DNA of 64,000 bases, taken from positions 57,900,561 through 57,964,560 of the forward strand of contig NC_052618.1 in assembly GCF_016545825.1 (NCBI RefSeq), written 5' to 3'. This DNA comes from Eucalyptus grandis (lineage: Eukaryota > Streptophyta > Magnoliopsida > Myrtales > Myrtaceae). A program made the position numbers and the translations under genes. Shown here piece by piece: positions 22,935-34,111 of the stretch. Position 1 is the stretch's first letter. Each line of letters opens with the position of its first letter. The notes under the pieces were generated by a model. It was not told where the DNA came from and did not search any database. It saw only the letters and a list, made by a program, of their open reading frames with translations.

Positions 22935-25215
22935 GGCCTTGATGCCATCATTATCGAGCCACATGATATAATCTTAAGTTTCCATGTGGCCCACCTAAAA
23001 TTCTTGAGTGGCAAGTCTACTTGCCTCATGATTGCACCTAAAAAGTGAGTTGGCATGGCTAAAAGGTTTTGCTTGGCAATCTAGTCCATAGATGTTATTG
23101 ACGACGGCCCACTTTTTGCTATTCCATTGGTCCACCTATACCCTGCATTTAATTAACATTTAATGGAGTTTGATGATAATGGTGCCATAGTTGCCACCTT
23201 GGCAATCTAGAATCTTTGATCATTAATGAGGGGCCGTGTATCACTCTCCGATTGGTCCACATGTGTGCTACCTTTTCTAGAACTTCAAAGATATATTTGA
23301 CCTCCATCATAACTTTTGAATTTTCAAAGGACACATCACCCCTTCATTTAATGAGGGTTTTAGAATTTTCTTCACTTTGTCCTTTTCTTTCTCAAGAAGG
23401 CAATCTAGAGAATTCTATTGTCCAAGTTGGTTCTGAGGCCGGAGAAGAGATCATTAGGTACACCTCAAAAAATTGAATCACATATACCCAAGGTTCGGCC
23501 ATCACACCCCATGCTCGCCCGAATTGTTCCTTTAGACGGTTAATCGGCCAAAATGGTCAATTGTCCTTTAGTCGGTTCCATGCTAATTTAAGGCTATCCA
23601 TGGCCTAGCATTAGGCCAATGCACTCATGGACCTTAGAATTAGTGACGACTAGCTAGGTTTATCCCCGAGCTCATTTCTCGACACCCGATCCATCCATAT
23701 GGTTCATGATTGGTGCACATCGATCCACAATCTGACATCACCAATTCATGATTACACTAACTAACCTACTAAGTGCAATTAACATCATAATCCAAGATTA
23801 AGGCATTAACTCACCGGATTAGGGCGGCAATAGGTTCATGGCGATGGCAACACGAAGGCGGTGAGATCCCGTGACTACGACGCCGCCAACTGAGGCTTGA
23901 ATGAGGCTAAAATCAGTCCTAAAGGCTCACGCTTGGGCTGGAAAACCGGTTCCGTGGAGGGTGGATCATGAGGCCGAGGTGGTTGGAGGTGGGTGGTTGG
24001 CAAGCTAGAATGGGTAGTTGCAGCGCACGGATTGGTGGGTAGCCGGTGGCGCGACGGCGGAGCCGGTCGACGGTCGGCTCAGGAGGCCGACGAGCTGGAC
24101 TCGTGAGGTGGGTAGATTGGTGCCGCTGGCTGGCGGAGGGAGTTGCTAGTGTCTCGGCTCGTGGGACGGTGGTGCGAGATCAACCGGGTGGGACGAGCGA
24201 ACGGTCGAGGCCGGGTGGCATGAAGGCTGGATGATGGAGGCGTGAACTTGTAGAGGAAATGAAGAAGAAGAAGAAGAAGATACAACAGAGTGGTTTGACT
24301 GGGAGGGAAGAAGGCACGCACACATGAAGAAGGAGGGGAATTTGGGAGAGAGGATACAACCATGAAGTCAACAAGGCAACTAATGAGGATTCAAGTAAAA
24401 TATCTATGCACTTGAGTACATGGCCTCAAAGTCTTCAGCCACAAAAGTCCATAGCCCTCCAATGGCAATTTTCCCCTATTTCCTTCACCAATTAATCCAT
24501 TTTGGTGGCCAAAATTCCAACTAAAGGTGCCCCTACGAATTTCTCTTCATTTCTTTTTCCCAATTTTGATTTTTCCGCAATTTTCCGGGCTCGACAAATT
24601 TTTTCCAAAAGATGAGATGATGTTCTAAAATAAATCGTGACACGCTCAACGTTCGATTCCCGAAATTGAGTTCAGTTTCAGATTGAAATCAACCAAATGC
24701 GAGTTTAGCGCGATCTAACCTACGAGTAGCTTTTAGAGATTTTAGCGCGTTTGACCCGTGGTCGATAATTTTTATCCACATTTGTGCATCTTTGACCCGT
24801 CTGTGACTCTTGGTTGTCGTAAAAATTGCAAGGTTTCAACTACATGTACCGAATATAAAATCGGCAGAAAATTGGGTTAGTAACACGGATTTCACAATCA
24901 TGTGGAATCACTCGCAATTCAATTGCGTGTTTCCGTCGAATCGACCTATATCCTATCACTAATCGATTATAACGGTGCCGTATTGACCCTTGCCAATTAT
25001 TATGGTCAAGTAGTCGATTTTTTATCGAATCTCAAGTCTCTACGTTTATATCCATTAACGGCTTCACCTAATAGATTAGTTAATTCGTGAGTGATCAGCC
25101 TGAGAAAATGACCATAAGCGCGTCGACAAATTGCCCATTTCTTATTATCGAGATGGGGTCAAAATTCAAAATGTCACAAATCTTCCAATCTATAAGTATA
25201 GTCCTCAATCTTGTT

Positions 25216-25940
25216 TTTTTTTTAATAAAAAAATTGTATTCATTACTCAAAAGATGCAAAAGTACATAGTTTTCATGATAAAGCAAATCGAAACAACATG
25301 AATACCGAAATACAAAGCCAAATCCAAAACACCAGGAGGATTGATGGAGCAATTGCAAAGTTACGTATAAAATCATAACAAATCTATCAAACAAAATTGG
25401 CGAATGACCATTGGATCTCATGAGCACACGCCGAAAATTCCTTCTTCAATAATTATGACGTTACCGTTGGCGGTGCGCCAACATTCGGGCCTCTACACCA
25501 TCATTGTACAAAAACAACCATAATAGGTTAAATAAACATAGATCTAACCCGTGGATGAGCAAATTTTTGTAATTCAATGAAATGCCAAAACTCTTGCGAT
25601 CATCAATTGAGACCGGAGGCAGAGAATTTGTATACGAACAGAATAGAGGAACATCGAATCTCCAAAAGCATATTTACTAAACTCCCAAATCTAGATTGGG
25701 AGAGAATAACACACAAATATAGAGTTAGACCAAATGCTCAAATCAAGAACTAAACCAGGAGAAGAGAACTCCCAAATCAAAATCAATAGAGAAAAAGTTA
25801 GAAAAGAACAATAAATCGTGAACAAAATTAACAAAGAAAGAGAGGAGGGTGAGACTAGCTCAAACCCTTCACCATGGCTGAAGGTTGAAGAAGATGATGC
25901 GAAAAGAGAAAAGAGAGAAAAAAGATTTTTCAGTTTAATT
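25216..25940 (-). mobile_element. Poly(A)-tailed non-LTR retroposon
   Basis: The 725-bp insert is bounded by a perfect 12-bp direct repeat CTCAATCTTGTT (25,204-25,215 and 25,941-25,952). On the minus strand it begins in a pyrimidine-rich leader ('tttctctcttttctc') and ends in an A-rich tail at 25,216-25,240. Variable-length target duplication plus a 3' poly(A) tail are hallmarks of LINE-driven retroposition. Minus-strand frames at 25,691-25,960 and 25,095-25,427 carry no domain I recognise. It may be an internally deleted LINE (leader joined to 3' end), a SINE, or a processed transcript; I cannot decide. Confidence 0.8.
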
Positions 25941-26011
25941 CTCAATCTTGTTAACAACATGTAAACCTAAACCATCTCCACCTTCCAAAACCCAACCATC
26001 CCCTTCAAATC

Positions 26012-29000
26012 ATGGTTTCTTACAACCATTCTTCCCCTTCCCCTCGCCCCCGCCCCCAAAAAAACTTCATGGTTTCTTACTTTTTGCTATCCACTCTATC
26101 TCCTTTAACCTGTCTTCTTCTTGTCACTTGTCTAGATTGGCACCACTTCATTTCATGGTGCGGGTGTTTTTGCTTCCTCCACTTCATTTTCCAACTATCC
26201 ACGCATCTAAGAATACGAATGGAGCAAACGCTCTCCTGAGGTGAAAACCTGCTCTAGCGCTCTCCTCTTCATGGCACGAAGACAATCTTTGCAACTTTAT
26301 TAGGCAGCTTGCGATGACTTAGGAGCCATCGCCCATATAAATCTTTCCTATCTTGATTTGAGAGGAACTCTAGACGGTCTCGACTTCTTGCGCTTAACCA
26401 ATGTAGTTAGCTTTGAACTCGCCAACAACTTGATCTATTCCCTCAAGTATCAATAGCCTTTTTAAACTCAACTCTCTTGATCTTTGCTTCAATGAACTAT
26501 CCGAGAACATTCCTCCAAGCATAGGCATGCTAGAGAGTCTTCATTATTTGTACCTATGTGCAAATAGCTTGAGTAGACACATCCCTTGGGAGATTGGATG
26601 GTTGGAGTCTCTTTCGTAATTTGATTTTTCCATAAATAAGTTCACCAGCCCTATCCCCACTTCATTAAGGAACTTGAGTAGCTCCGGTTCATTTTTTATT
26701 TTTATTTTGGTAAGGAAAAAAATCAACTTTCAAGATCCATTCTTGCTTCTCTTGGAAAATTAGGCAATTTAACCGAACTAGGCATTTCACCCAACAATAT
26801 TTCTTGTTCTATTCCTAGAGAGATAAGTGATTTGAGGAATTTGAAGTCTCTTTTCTTATGGTAAATGAACTTTGGAGCCATACCTTTAGAAATTGGGAGG
26901 CTCACTTTCTTACGATTTAAGCTTTAGGGATAATAATTTGATCAATCCTATACCTGCTTCACTAGGAACTTGAGCAATGTTATTCATCTTAATCTATGGA
27001 AAACCAACTTTTGGGCTCATTCCTAGCTCTCTTGGAAAATTAGGCAATTTAATGGAACTCGGCCTTTCATAAAATAAATTTCTTGTTCCATCCTAGAGAG
27101 ATCGGTGATTTGAAGAATTTGAAGTCTCTTTTCTTATGGCAAAATGGACTTTCAGGATTTATACCTTCAATCGGGAGGCTCACTTCTCTTATCGAACTTG
27201 ACCTATCGACAACAAACCGATTGGCTCACTTCCTCATTCCATCAACAACTTGACAAGTTTATCTCGTTCTTTCAAAATGGACATTTGAGACCGACACCTT
27301 TAAAAATTGGGAGGCTCACTTCTCTTATCAAACTCGACCTATCGTACAACAAACTCATTGACTCAATTCCTCATTCCATCGGCAACTTGACAAGTTTATC
27401 TATTCTTCACCTCTTTCAAAATAGACTTTCAGACCATACCTTTAGAAATTGGAAGACTCACTTCTCTTATCAAACTTGACCTATCGACAACAAACTCACT
27501 CGGCTCAATTCCTCATTCCATCGGCAACTTGAATAAATTATCTATTATTTGCCTCTTTCAAAATGGACTTTTGGACCCATACCTTCAAAAATTGGGAGGC
27601 TCACTTCTCTTAAAAATTTATCTTTTTTGGGATAATAATATGATCACCCAATCACCGCATCAATCATAAGCCCGGCCAATCGAACCTTGTCGACAATAAC
27701 TAATATGGTTCCTTGCCTTCTCAATTCAACAAGTTAAGATGGTTGACTAGATTGCATCTATTTAATAATGAACTAGAAGGGAACTACCGGCTGATGTATG
27801 CCTTGGGAGATTATTGCAAAATCTTTCCGTCGACAATAATTATTTCATGGGTCCCATCCCCACAAGCTTAGAGAATTGTAACACATTCATCAAATTGAGG
27901 CTTGACAGAAACCAACTTACTAGAAACATATCGATGCTTTCGAAATATATCCACATCTAAATTTTATGGACTTGAGCTACAATCATTTGAGAGGCGAACT
28001 TTCATGGAAATGGGAGCATTGTCGTAATTTGGTGAGCTTAAGGATATCGAACAACGAACCCTCCGGTATGATACCCACAATATTTGCAAGGATGGCTCAA
28101 TTACAGTTATTGGACCTTTCTTCAAACAATATAAGCGAAGAGATTCCAAGAGAAATGGGAAGCTTGTCAATGTTGTTGGAACTCAACCTAAGCAGCAACG
28201 TCATCATGGGAAATGTCCTGATCAAGATTGACTTTTATCCTTTCTAGCACATCTAAACTTAGCATCAAATAATTTGAGTGGATCAATACCAATGCAGCTA
28301 GGTTTATGCAAAAGCTTGTTGAGCTTGAATTTGAGTAGAAACAAATTCTAGAGAAGCATTCCTTCTAAGATAGGCAACACACAAGTCCTCGAGGTTCTTG
28401 ATCTAAGTTATAATATCTTGTTAGAAAATATACCAAGAGAGCTTGCGATGCTAAGAAACTTGCAAGTTCTAAATATCTCCCACAATAACCTATCCGGTTT
28501 CATCCCACATACTTTTGGTGATATGTTGGCCTTGACTTCTACCGATGTATCTTACAATGACCTGATAGGTCCTCTCCAATGTCAAGGCTTTCAATGAGGC
28601 TCTATTTGAGGCAATTTAGCATAACAAAGGGCTTTGTGGAAATGTTGTTGGTTTAACGAGATGCAATTCTACTGGAAGCAAGAAACTTAATCGGCACGTT
28701 GAGCTAGAATCAAAGTCATCCTTATTCTTTCATTCTTGGGGTTTCTCCTTCTCTTGCACCTTGATTGTTCTTGTTATCACAATCATTGTCAAAGAAAGAT
28801 TATAAAGAGAGAGAACATTGAATGGACAAACAATTTGGATTTCATGAGTATTATGAATTATGATGGCAAAGTTTTTTATGATCGAATCGTTGAGGTCACG
28901 TAAGGATTTGACTCAAGTACTATGTGGGTAAAGGAGCAAATGGAATTGTTTATAAAGCCGAGAAATCAAAAGGTCAAACAGTTGCTCTCAAGCAAACCTT

Positions 29001-30059
29001 GTCATCTGAGGAAGATATTGAGATCATTGATTTTATACCATTTGAAAGGGAAATTCGAGCCTTGACAAATATACACCATCAAAACACCGTGAAATTCTAT
29101 GGCTTCTCCTTTCATGTCCAACGTTGTTTTTTTGGTGTGTGAATACATAGAAAGAGGAAGCTTGAGAACAACTTTGAAGGATGATCAAAGAGCAATAGAA
29201 TTTCGATGGGACAAGAGGATAAATGTGATCTAAGGAGTTGCGGATGCAATGTCCTATATGCATCACAAATGTTTTCTTCCGTTGATTCATCAAGACTTGA
29301 CCGATGACAACATTCTATTGGATTGTGATTATGAGGTTTGTGTTTTGATTTTGGCATTGCAAGACTGTTAAGGCCAAATTCAACAAACTGGATAGTTATT
29401 GTTGGTACCATTAGGTATATTGCTCTAGGTACTTCGTAATTTTTTGGTTCAATTTTGTGGCATTCGGTGTCATGCTTCTAGATTTGAACTTTGGCTAGTT
29501 TAGTGCAATTCATTAGTTATTTAATCATTGGAAATTTGTTATTCTTATTTAGAGCTTTGCATTTAGTATTGATGAAAAGCTTTCGATCTTCAGCATAAGT
29601 TAGAATTGGCCAATGAAGAGAACATCACAATGGATTCTTCACTTCCAGAGTTGGCTTATTCTATAGTTCATATTGAAAAGTGTGACATGTATAGTTTTGG
29701 AATCGTCAGCATTAGAGACAATCATGGGAAAGCATACAGGAGATCATGTCTCTCGATAGTATTCATCGTCTGCCCAAACTAAGTCATTAATGTTGAAGGA
29801 TGTGCTGGATCAATGTCCTCGCCTTCCACACTTTGCCCTCGAGATGCACGAGACGGTCTTGATCACCAAGCTAGCATTTGACTACTTACAAACCGATTTG
29901 GGGCTTCGACCGACCATAAGAGTGACCTTTACTTTTAATACCTCTGGATATGCCACTCTCTGTAGTCAATTTAGAGCAACTTCGCGATCTAAATATAAAA
30001 AATTCGGAGTATTTCAGGAGATGGTAAGATTTGATGTTTTTACGTGCTATTGTGTTTAG
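26012..30059 (+). pseudogene. MIK2-like LRR receptor kinase pseudogene
   Basis: The relic holds, in order, a signal-peptide-like hydrophobic stretch (about 26,070-26,150), an LRR N-terminal cap in which an expected Trp codon is TGA ('ANALLR*KPAL', 26,220-26,255), many LRRs (26,340-28,600; for example 27,144-27,479 and 27,966-28,247), a membrane-segment remnant (about 28,730-28,800), and a kinase domain. The kinase keeps 'GKGANGIVYK' and 'VALKQ' (28,924-29,010), but the catalytic loop reads 'HQDLTDDNILLD' instead of HRD. 'DFGIARL' lies in another frame at about 29,343, and 'EKCDMYSFGIV' and a subdomain-XI-like end (29,790-29,930) follow. Multiple frameshifts and stops. Intact relatives are plasma-membrane receptors of LRR subfamily XII-b type; the specific MIK2 link is from general resemblance. 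Confidence 0.85.
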
Positions 30060-30077
30060 TTTTCAATTAGGATGACG

Positions 30078-30177
30078 NNNNNNNNNNNNNNNNNNNNNNN
30101 NNNNNNNNNNNNNNNNNNNNNNNNNNNNNNNNNNNNNNNNNNNNNNNNNNNNNNNNNNNNNNNNNNNNNNNNNNNNN
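30078..30177. other. Assembly gap (100 N)
   Basis: Exactly 100 N, the usual placeholder for a gap of unknown size. The order across it, between the kinase pseudogene and RLP copy A, is therefore only as good as the scaffold. Confidence 0.99.
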
Positions 30178-30613
30178 AAGTAAGAGGCACAATATTGTCA
30201 ATTGTTAGATCATTTTTCAAATGCGATCCAAACACCAGAAAATACTTTTAGTTACGTATCACCAAACAAAGGAAAACGAACAATTTTCCTGGAAAATGGT
30301 TTCCCGGAAAACATTTTCCAAAAACGTTACGTTTTCCGTGAAACAAACACACCCTTAGGCTGAAAAAAGAGAGCAGAAAACAAAGTTTGGTCTGGAAGAT
30401 ACAGTAGAAAGAGTTGTGTTTTGAGAAATAGACCTCACAAAGTGCTAATTATATTACCTAAATAAGCAAACTCATGGAAGGGAAGAGAGCATACGAGCAC
30501 AAGTTCTAAGTACACCCAAAGTGAAGAACTAAAGGCAGCATACGAGCACAAGTTCTAAGTACACCCAAAGTGAAGAACTAAAGGCAGGGGAGAGAGTACG
30601 AGATTGCTCGTTT
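30178..30613. other. 3' flank of RLP copy A with gap-edge repeat
   Basis: From about 30,360 the sequence aligns with the regions downstream of RLP B (35,860-36,020) and RLP C (60,960-61,170). 30,270-30,355 holds 'ggaaaatggtttcccgg' and 'gaaacaaacacaccc', a transposon-like end not seen beside B or C. Confidence 0.6.
30490..30587. repeat. 49-bp tandem duplication
   Basis: Two adjacent 49-bp units beginning 'catacgagcacaag' (30,490-30,538; 30,539-30,587). The matching regions at 35,968 and 61,102 have only one unit, so the duplication is specific to copy A. Confidence 0.93.
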
Positions 30614-32880
30614 CTTACGTGCTTCTTAATAGTTTCAGTCTCTTCAACTTGGCTCCCTTCACTACTATAGCCACACATGCCTTGTGTGCTGCTTGATCCG
30701 CAAAACTAAAATGTGCCCATCTCCAATCCTTCTTGAATTACAAAACTCCAAAAAAGTCCTAGAACTCAATTGCAAATCCAAGCATTATGATTGCATAGAA
30801 CAATGCCCTATCAAGCTTATCCTCTTCATATGTATCTTTAGGGTGAGAGATTTTCTGTGGTTGAGGCATCTTGACACCGAGGCATTTTTTTCTTAGAAGA
30901 TCACCACAGAGTAGAAGATTGCCAGCATAAATGGGAGGATGGTCGAGTGTTTGGATTTGATTCCCATTTGGAATTTGCCCCATAAGGTCGTTTTGTGAAA
31001 AGTTGAGGTTGGGCTAGGGATGTTAACACTAAAATGCCTTGTGGAATTATCCCTAAGAGTTGGTTGTTTAAAAGATCAATAGACTTGAGCGACCTCATAT
31101 TCCCAATGCCAATGGGAATATCTCCAAAGAGATGGTTGTAAGACAAGTTCAAGCCATGTAATCCTAGGAGGAAAGAAAGTTCTTCAGGGATTGACCCATT
31201 TAGAAAGTTGCTAGAGAGATCCAAATTGACCATAAGTCGCAAATTTTTTTTGGTGTACTCATTATATTTTCCCTTCAAGATCTCAGCCACATGCTCTTGA
31301 TCCCAATCTAGATCTTCGCCTTCAAATGTGAAGGAAATTATATCTTGTATAGGAGTAACGGCCATAAATCCAAATGGATTGCCTTGATTCAAGTTGATCA
31401 TGTTGCTCATATTACTAAGACAATGTGGGATCGTTCCCATCAAATTGTTCACTACCACGTTTAATATTTTCAATCTTGATAGTGAGCAGGGCTGCGGAGG
31501 ATGCTGTCGACAAACCTATTCTCTTGTAGCCTCAAGATCAACAAGGACAAAAAGCCTTCGTCAAACCATGTCGGAATGCTTCTAGAGAAAAGGTCTAAAA
31601 TCACCAAATCTGTGCAATAATATAAAGCTTGAGGAAGCTCCCCATTGAGACGGTTTCCGTTCAAGTGTAGGGTAGTAAGGTGGGGCAATGATCCAAGAGA
31701 GCTAGAAATTACTCTGAACAACTTATTGAATGACAAAGTCAATAATGATTAAAAAAAAAAAAAAAAAAAAACCCTTCCAAGAGCCTGGAATATTGCCAAA
31801 TAGGTTATTATTGGCAAGATTTAAACCAAACAACTCCATGTCACATAATGATGATGGTAGAGTACCATTGATTAGGTTATCATTGAGATACAGAGTATGT
31901 ACTTGGTACATAATAGCGATATCTATTGGAAGAGATCCAAAGATCAAATTGTGGAAGAGATCTGAATAAGAACAATTAATAAACATGTTGGGCAAGGGTC
32001 TAGTAATATGACTGTAGGATAGATCAAGTTGGGAAAATGTCAAGTTGGATGATCATTTAAGCAACGGTCCAGTATTTTGATTGTAAGATAGATTGAGCTG
32101 GGAAAATGACCATTTTGGAAAGGGCTCAGCAATTTGCTTGTAAGATAGATCAAGCTCGGAAAACATCAAGTTGGCTAACCAATTCGGCAAGGGCCCAAAA
32201 AGGGAGGCATTGGTGAGTGTGATTTGTACAGCTTCCACTTGTGTCTAAATCCATCAGGGAAATTTTGTTCCAAATTTACAAGCGTTCATCGAAATAATTA
32301 CCAATTGGAAATGTGGTACCCAGCAGGGTTTTGCCTCAAAACTCAAGTTATTATTGTCGCCAATGTACAACTCCATGAGCCTTGACAAATTAGGAAAATG
32401 AATATCGGTAATCACGCTTTCTAAATAATCACTTTTAAGATACAAGTGTTGCAAAGCTCCCAATTTCCCTAATGACTCGAGAATATGCCCTGCCAATTCA
32501 CTATAAGAAAGATCTAACTATCTCAATGATGACAATCGACCTATTGATGGTGGAATGGTCCCATTCAACCCACTAACTGAAAGATCTAGCGTTTCCAATT
32601 TTGACATTGATCCAATGACACTAGGGATTAGACCAGAGAAGAAATTGTTCAAAAGCAGAATACTTTTTAAGTTTGTGAAGTGGTCCAACCAATTGGGCAG
32701 AGCACCCTTAAAATGATTTGAACATATCTCTGGACTCTCTAAGCTTGTTACAAGCCCTTCAAAATCCCAAACTAGGCTTGCTGATGGTACTGTGTTCTGT
32801 TTACAATGACAGTTGCCTGCTTCATATAGCAAACTCAGATAATCATGACTTGGCAAGCCTGCCTAGCCAACATCTTTCGC
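30614..32880 (-). pseudogene. EIX-like LRR receptor-like protein pseudogene, copy A
   Basis: Minus-strand pieces align with RLP copy B from the middle LRRs to the C terminus: 32,518-32,856, 32,254-32,496, 32,053-32,238, 31,723-32,043, 31,470-31,742, 30,901-31,473, then the membrane segment and tail ending at TAA (30,614). The signal peptide, N-terminal cap and first LRRs are missing; homology begins within 'SLESPEICSNHFKGALPNWL'. There are frameshifts, stops, and a run of about 20 A near 31,750 replacing 'gataaagaat'. The 23-residue LRR array has only three units (about 31,990-32,190). Intact relatives are plasma-membrane pattern receptors without a kinase domain. Confidence 0.9.
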
Positions 32881-33028
32881 CGCATAACTGGAAGGAATTC
32901 ATTGGGCCAATAGATATACTCATGGCCTCAAGATTTTTTGTAGAACCCACAAGAAACTGTACAAAGAAGTCGCCTTGGAGAATTGAGAACTTGAAAGACT
33001 GATATGCCAGACAGTATTCCACTTACAG

Positions 33029-33475
33029 CCACTCCCCATTTACTTAACTAAAAGCCAGACCAGCGGCAGAACCTGCACTGTAGCAGAATGCCACATTGCA
33101 AATGAAGCTGCTAATTTAAAAACCAAAGAGATTCAGCAAACTCACAGTCATCAGGAAATCCAAGGTCCTTGCCTTGCTTATAACAATTGTTGGTTGGATA
33201 ATCAACCTCGCGCTCCAATACCAGTTGACAAAAAGGTAAGCATTTAGTGGTGACACACTCATCCAAATGCCGTCCTCCTAACCGTAAGGTCTTGCTCTTA
33301 TCATGGCCTTTACATACAGAGGACGGACTAAAATTAAGGAATACTGCAATCACCGAGACAGAAATGCTGAGCACAGGCATTCAATCATTCCCAATACAGT
33401 TTTACACCTCTCTAGCCAATAGAAACGACTATATTACACGGATAAATGAACAAAGTAGGAAATTCACGAACTCAC
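33029..33475 (-). other. Intron remnant following membrane-protein exon 1, copy 1
   Basis: The block lies downstream, on the minus strand, of the donor site at 33,475 and is shared with copy 2 (58,147-58,584). Homology ends at about 33,029/58,147 without a recognisable second exon. Frames inside (33,111-33,380; 58,160-58,489) share 'SPSSVCKG' and 'LRLGG', but both continue from a probable intron and I do not recognise them. Confidence 0.5.
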
Positions 33476-34111
33476 AGCAAAGGCGACAATAGCGGATGAA
33501 GGGGCAAGGAACCCGTACTTTGCCATCCCCTCGGAGATCCCGACGAAGGTGTTAGCAATCCCAAACATGATCCTCCACAACAAGGCGCACACCAACACAG
33601 CTGCAGCCCCCACGAGGACCAAGTAATTGCTCCTCAAGAACGACTCCACTTGCAGCCCAATGGCCTCCCGGTATTTGCTAAACGTAGAAAGAACCGACAT
33701 TGTCGGCTTCTCGAGAACCTTCTTCGCGAAACCCCCATTCCCCGAGCTTTGGAACGAGAAATGCCTAACCCCATAGCAGTTCAATCTCGACGGACCGAGT
33801 CCCGCCGGCGAGAAGCTCTTGGACGAAGCCTGGCCTGTCCTAGGAGGGAGCACCTCGGACGCGGCGAGATTACCGAACGCTCTAGACTGGCACGAATTTC
33901 GCGCGCTGCCGGCGGCCGTGCTCGGCGGATAGGAGAGAGGAAACGGGCGGGGGAGAAGAAGGAGGGGGCGAGGAGCGGGCGACGGCGGGATCGACGGCCG
34001 CGGTCGCGAAGTGGGAGGAGGAACCGGCGGGGACGATTTCGCGAGGTCGAGTTGGTGGCGGCGATGCAATCTCAGGACGCCTTGGAGCAATCGCGAGGAG
34101 GGCTTTGACAT
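33476..34111 (-). CDS. Exon 1 of organelle-targeted membrane protein, copy 1 (partial gene)
   Basis: From ATG at 34,109-34,111 the minus strand is open for 212 codons and ends at a consensus donor (exon...GCT, then GTGAGT at 33,470-33,475). The N terminus (about 1-110) is rich in Arg, Ser and Pro with almost no acidic residues, like a mitochondrial or plastid transit peptide. Then come 'RHFSFQSSGNGGFAKKV' (about 116-132), a membrane segment (about 164-186, 'LVLVGAAAVLVCALLW') and the start of a second hydrophobic stretch (from about 201). It recalls plant inner-membrane proteins with a Coa1/Tim21-like C-terminal domain, but that domain would be in later exons and this is from memory. No downstream exon is visible before RLP copy A, so the gene is truncated. 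An upstream Met at 34,456 in the same frame lies in what copy 2 shows to be poorly conserved sequence. Confidence 0.65.

Larger units (their letters stand above)
21194..25178 (-). mobile_element. LTR 3, inverted, same family, without target duplication
   Basis: On the minus strand the block runs from TGTGACATTT (at 25,178) to GGGTTGTGACA (at 21,194). It aligns with LTR 1 across about 13,380-13,850 and near the 3' end ('cttgggatgtcgcaaaa'). Its first 1.4 kb (25,178 back to about 23,770) has no counterpart in LTRs 1 and 2. The flanking 5-mers differ (GATTA at 21,189-21,193; AATCT at 25,179-25,183). The left flank is MuDR copy 2 and the right flank is upstream of a kinase pseudogene, so the two sides do not come from one target site. 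The 5' boundary is less certain than for LTRs 1 and 2. Confidence 0.7.

Noticed and set aside
29790..30059. Separate small gene before the assembly gap
   Set aside because: It encodes the C-terminal part of the kinase domain and belongs to the receptor-kinase pseudogene.
33650..34108. Plus-strand ORF of 152 codons
   Set aside because: It is the antisense shadow of the GC-rich exon 1 on the minus strand. The minus frame has the donor site and membrane segment.
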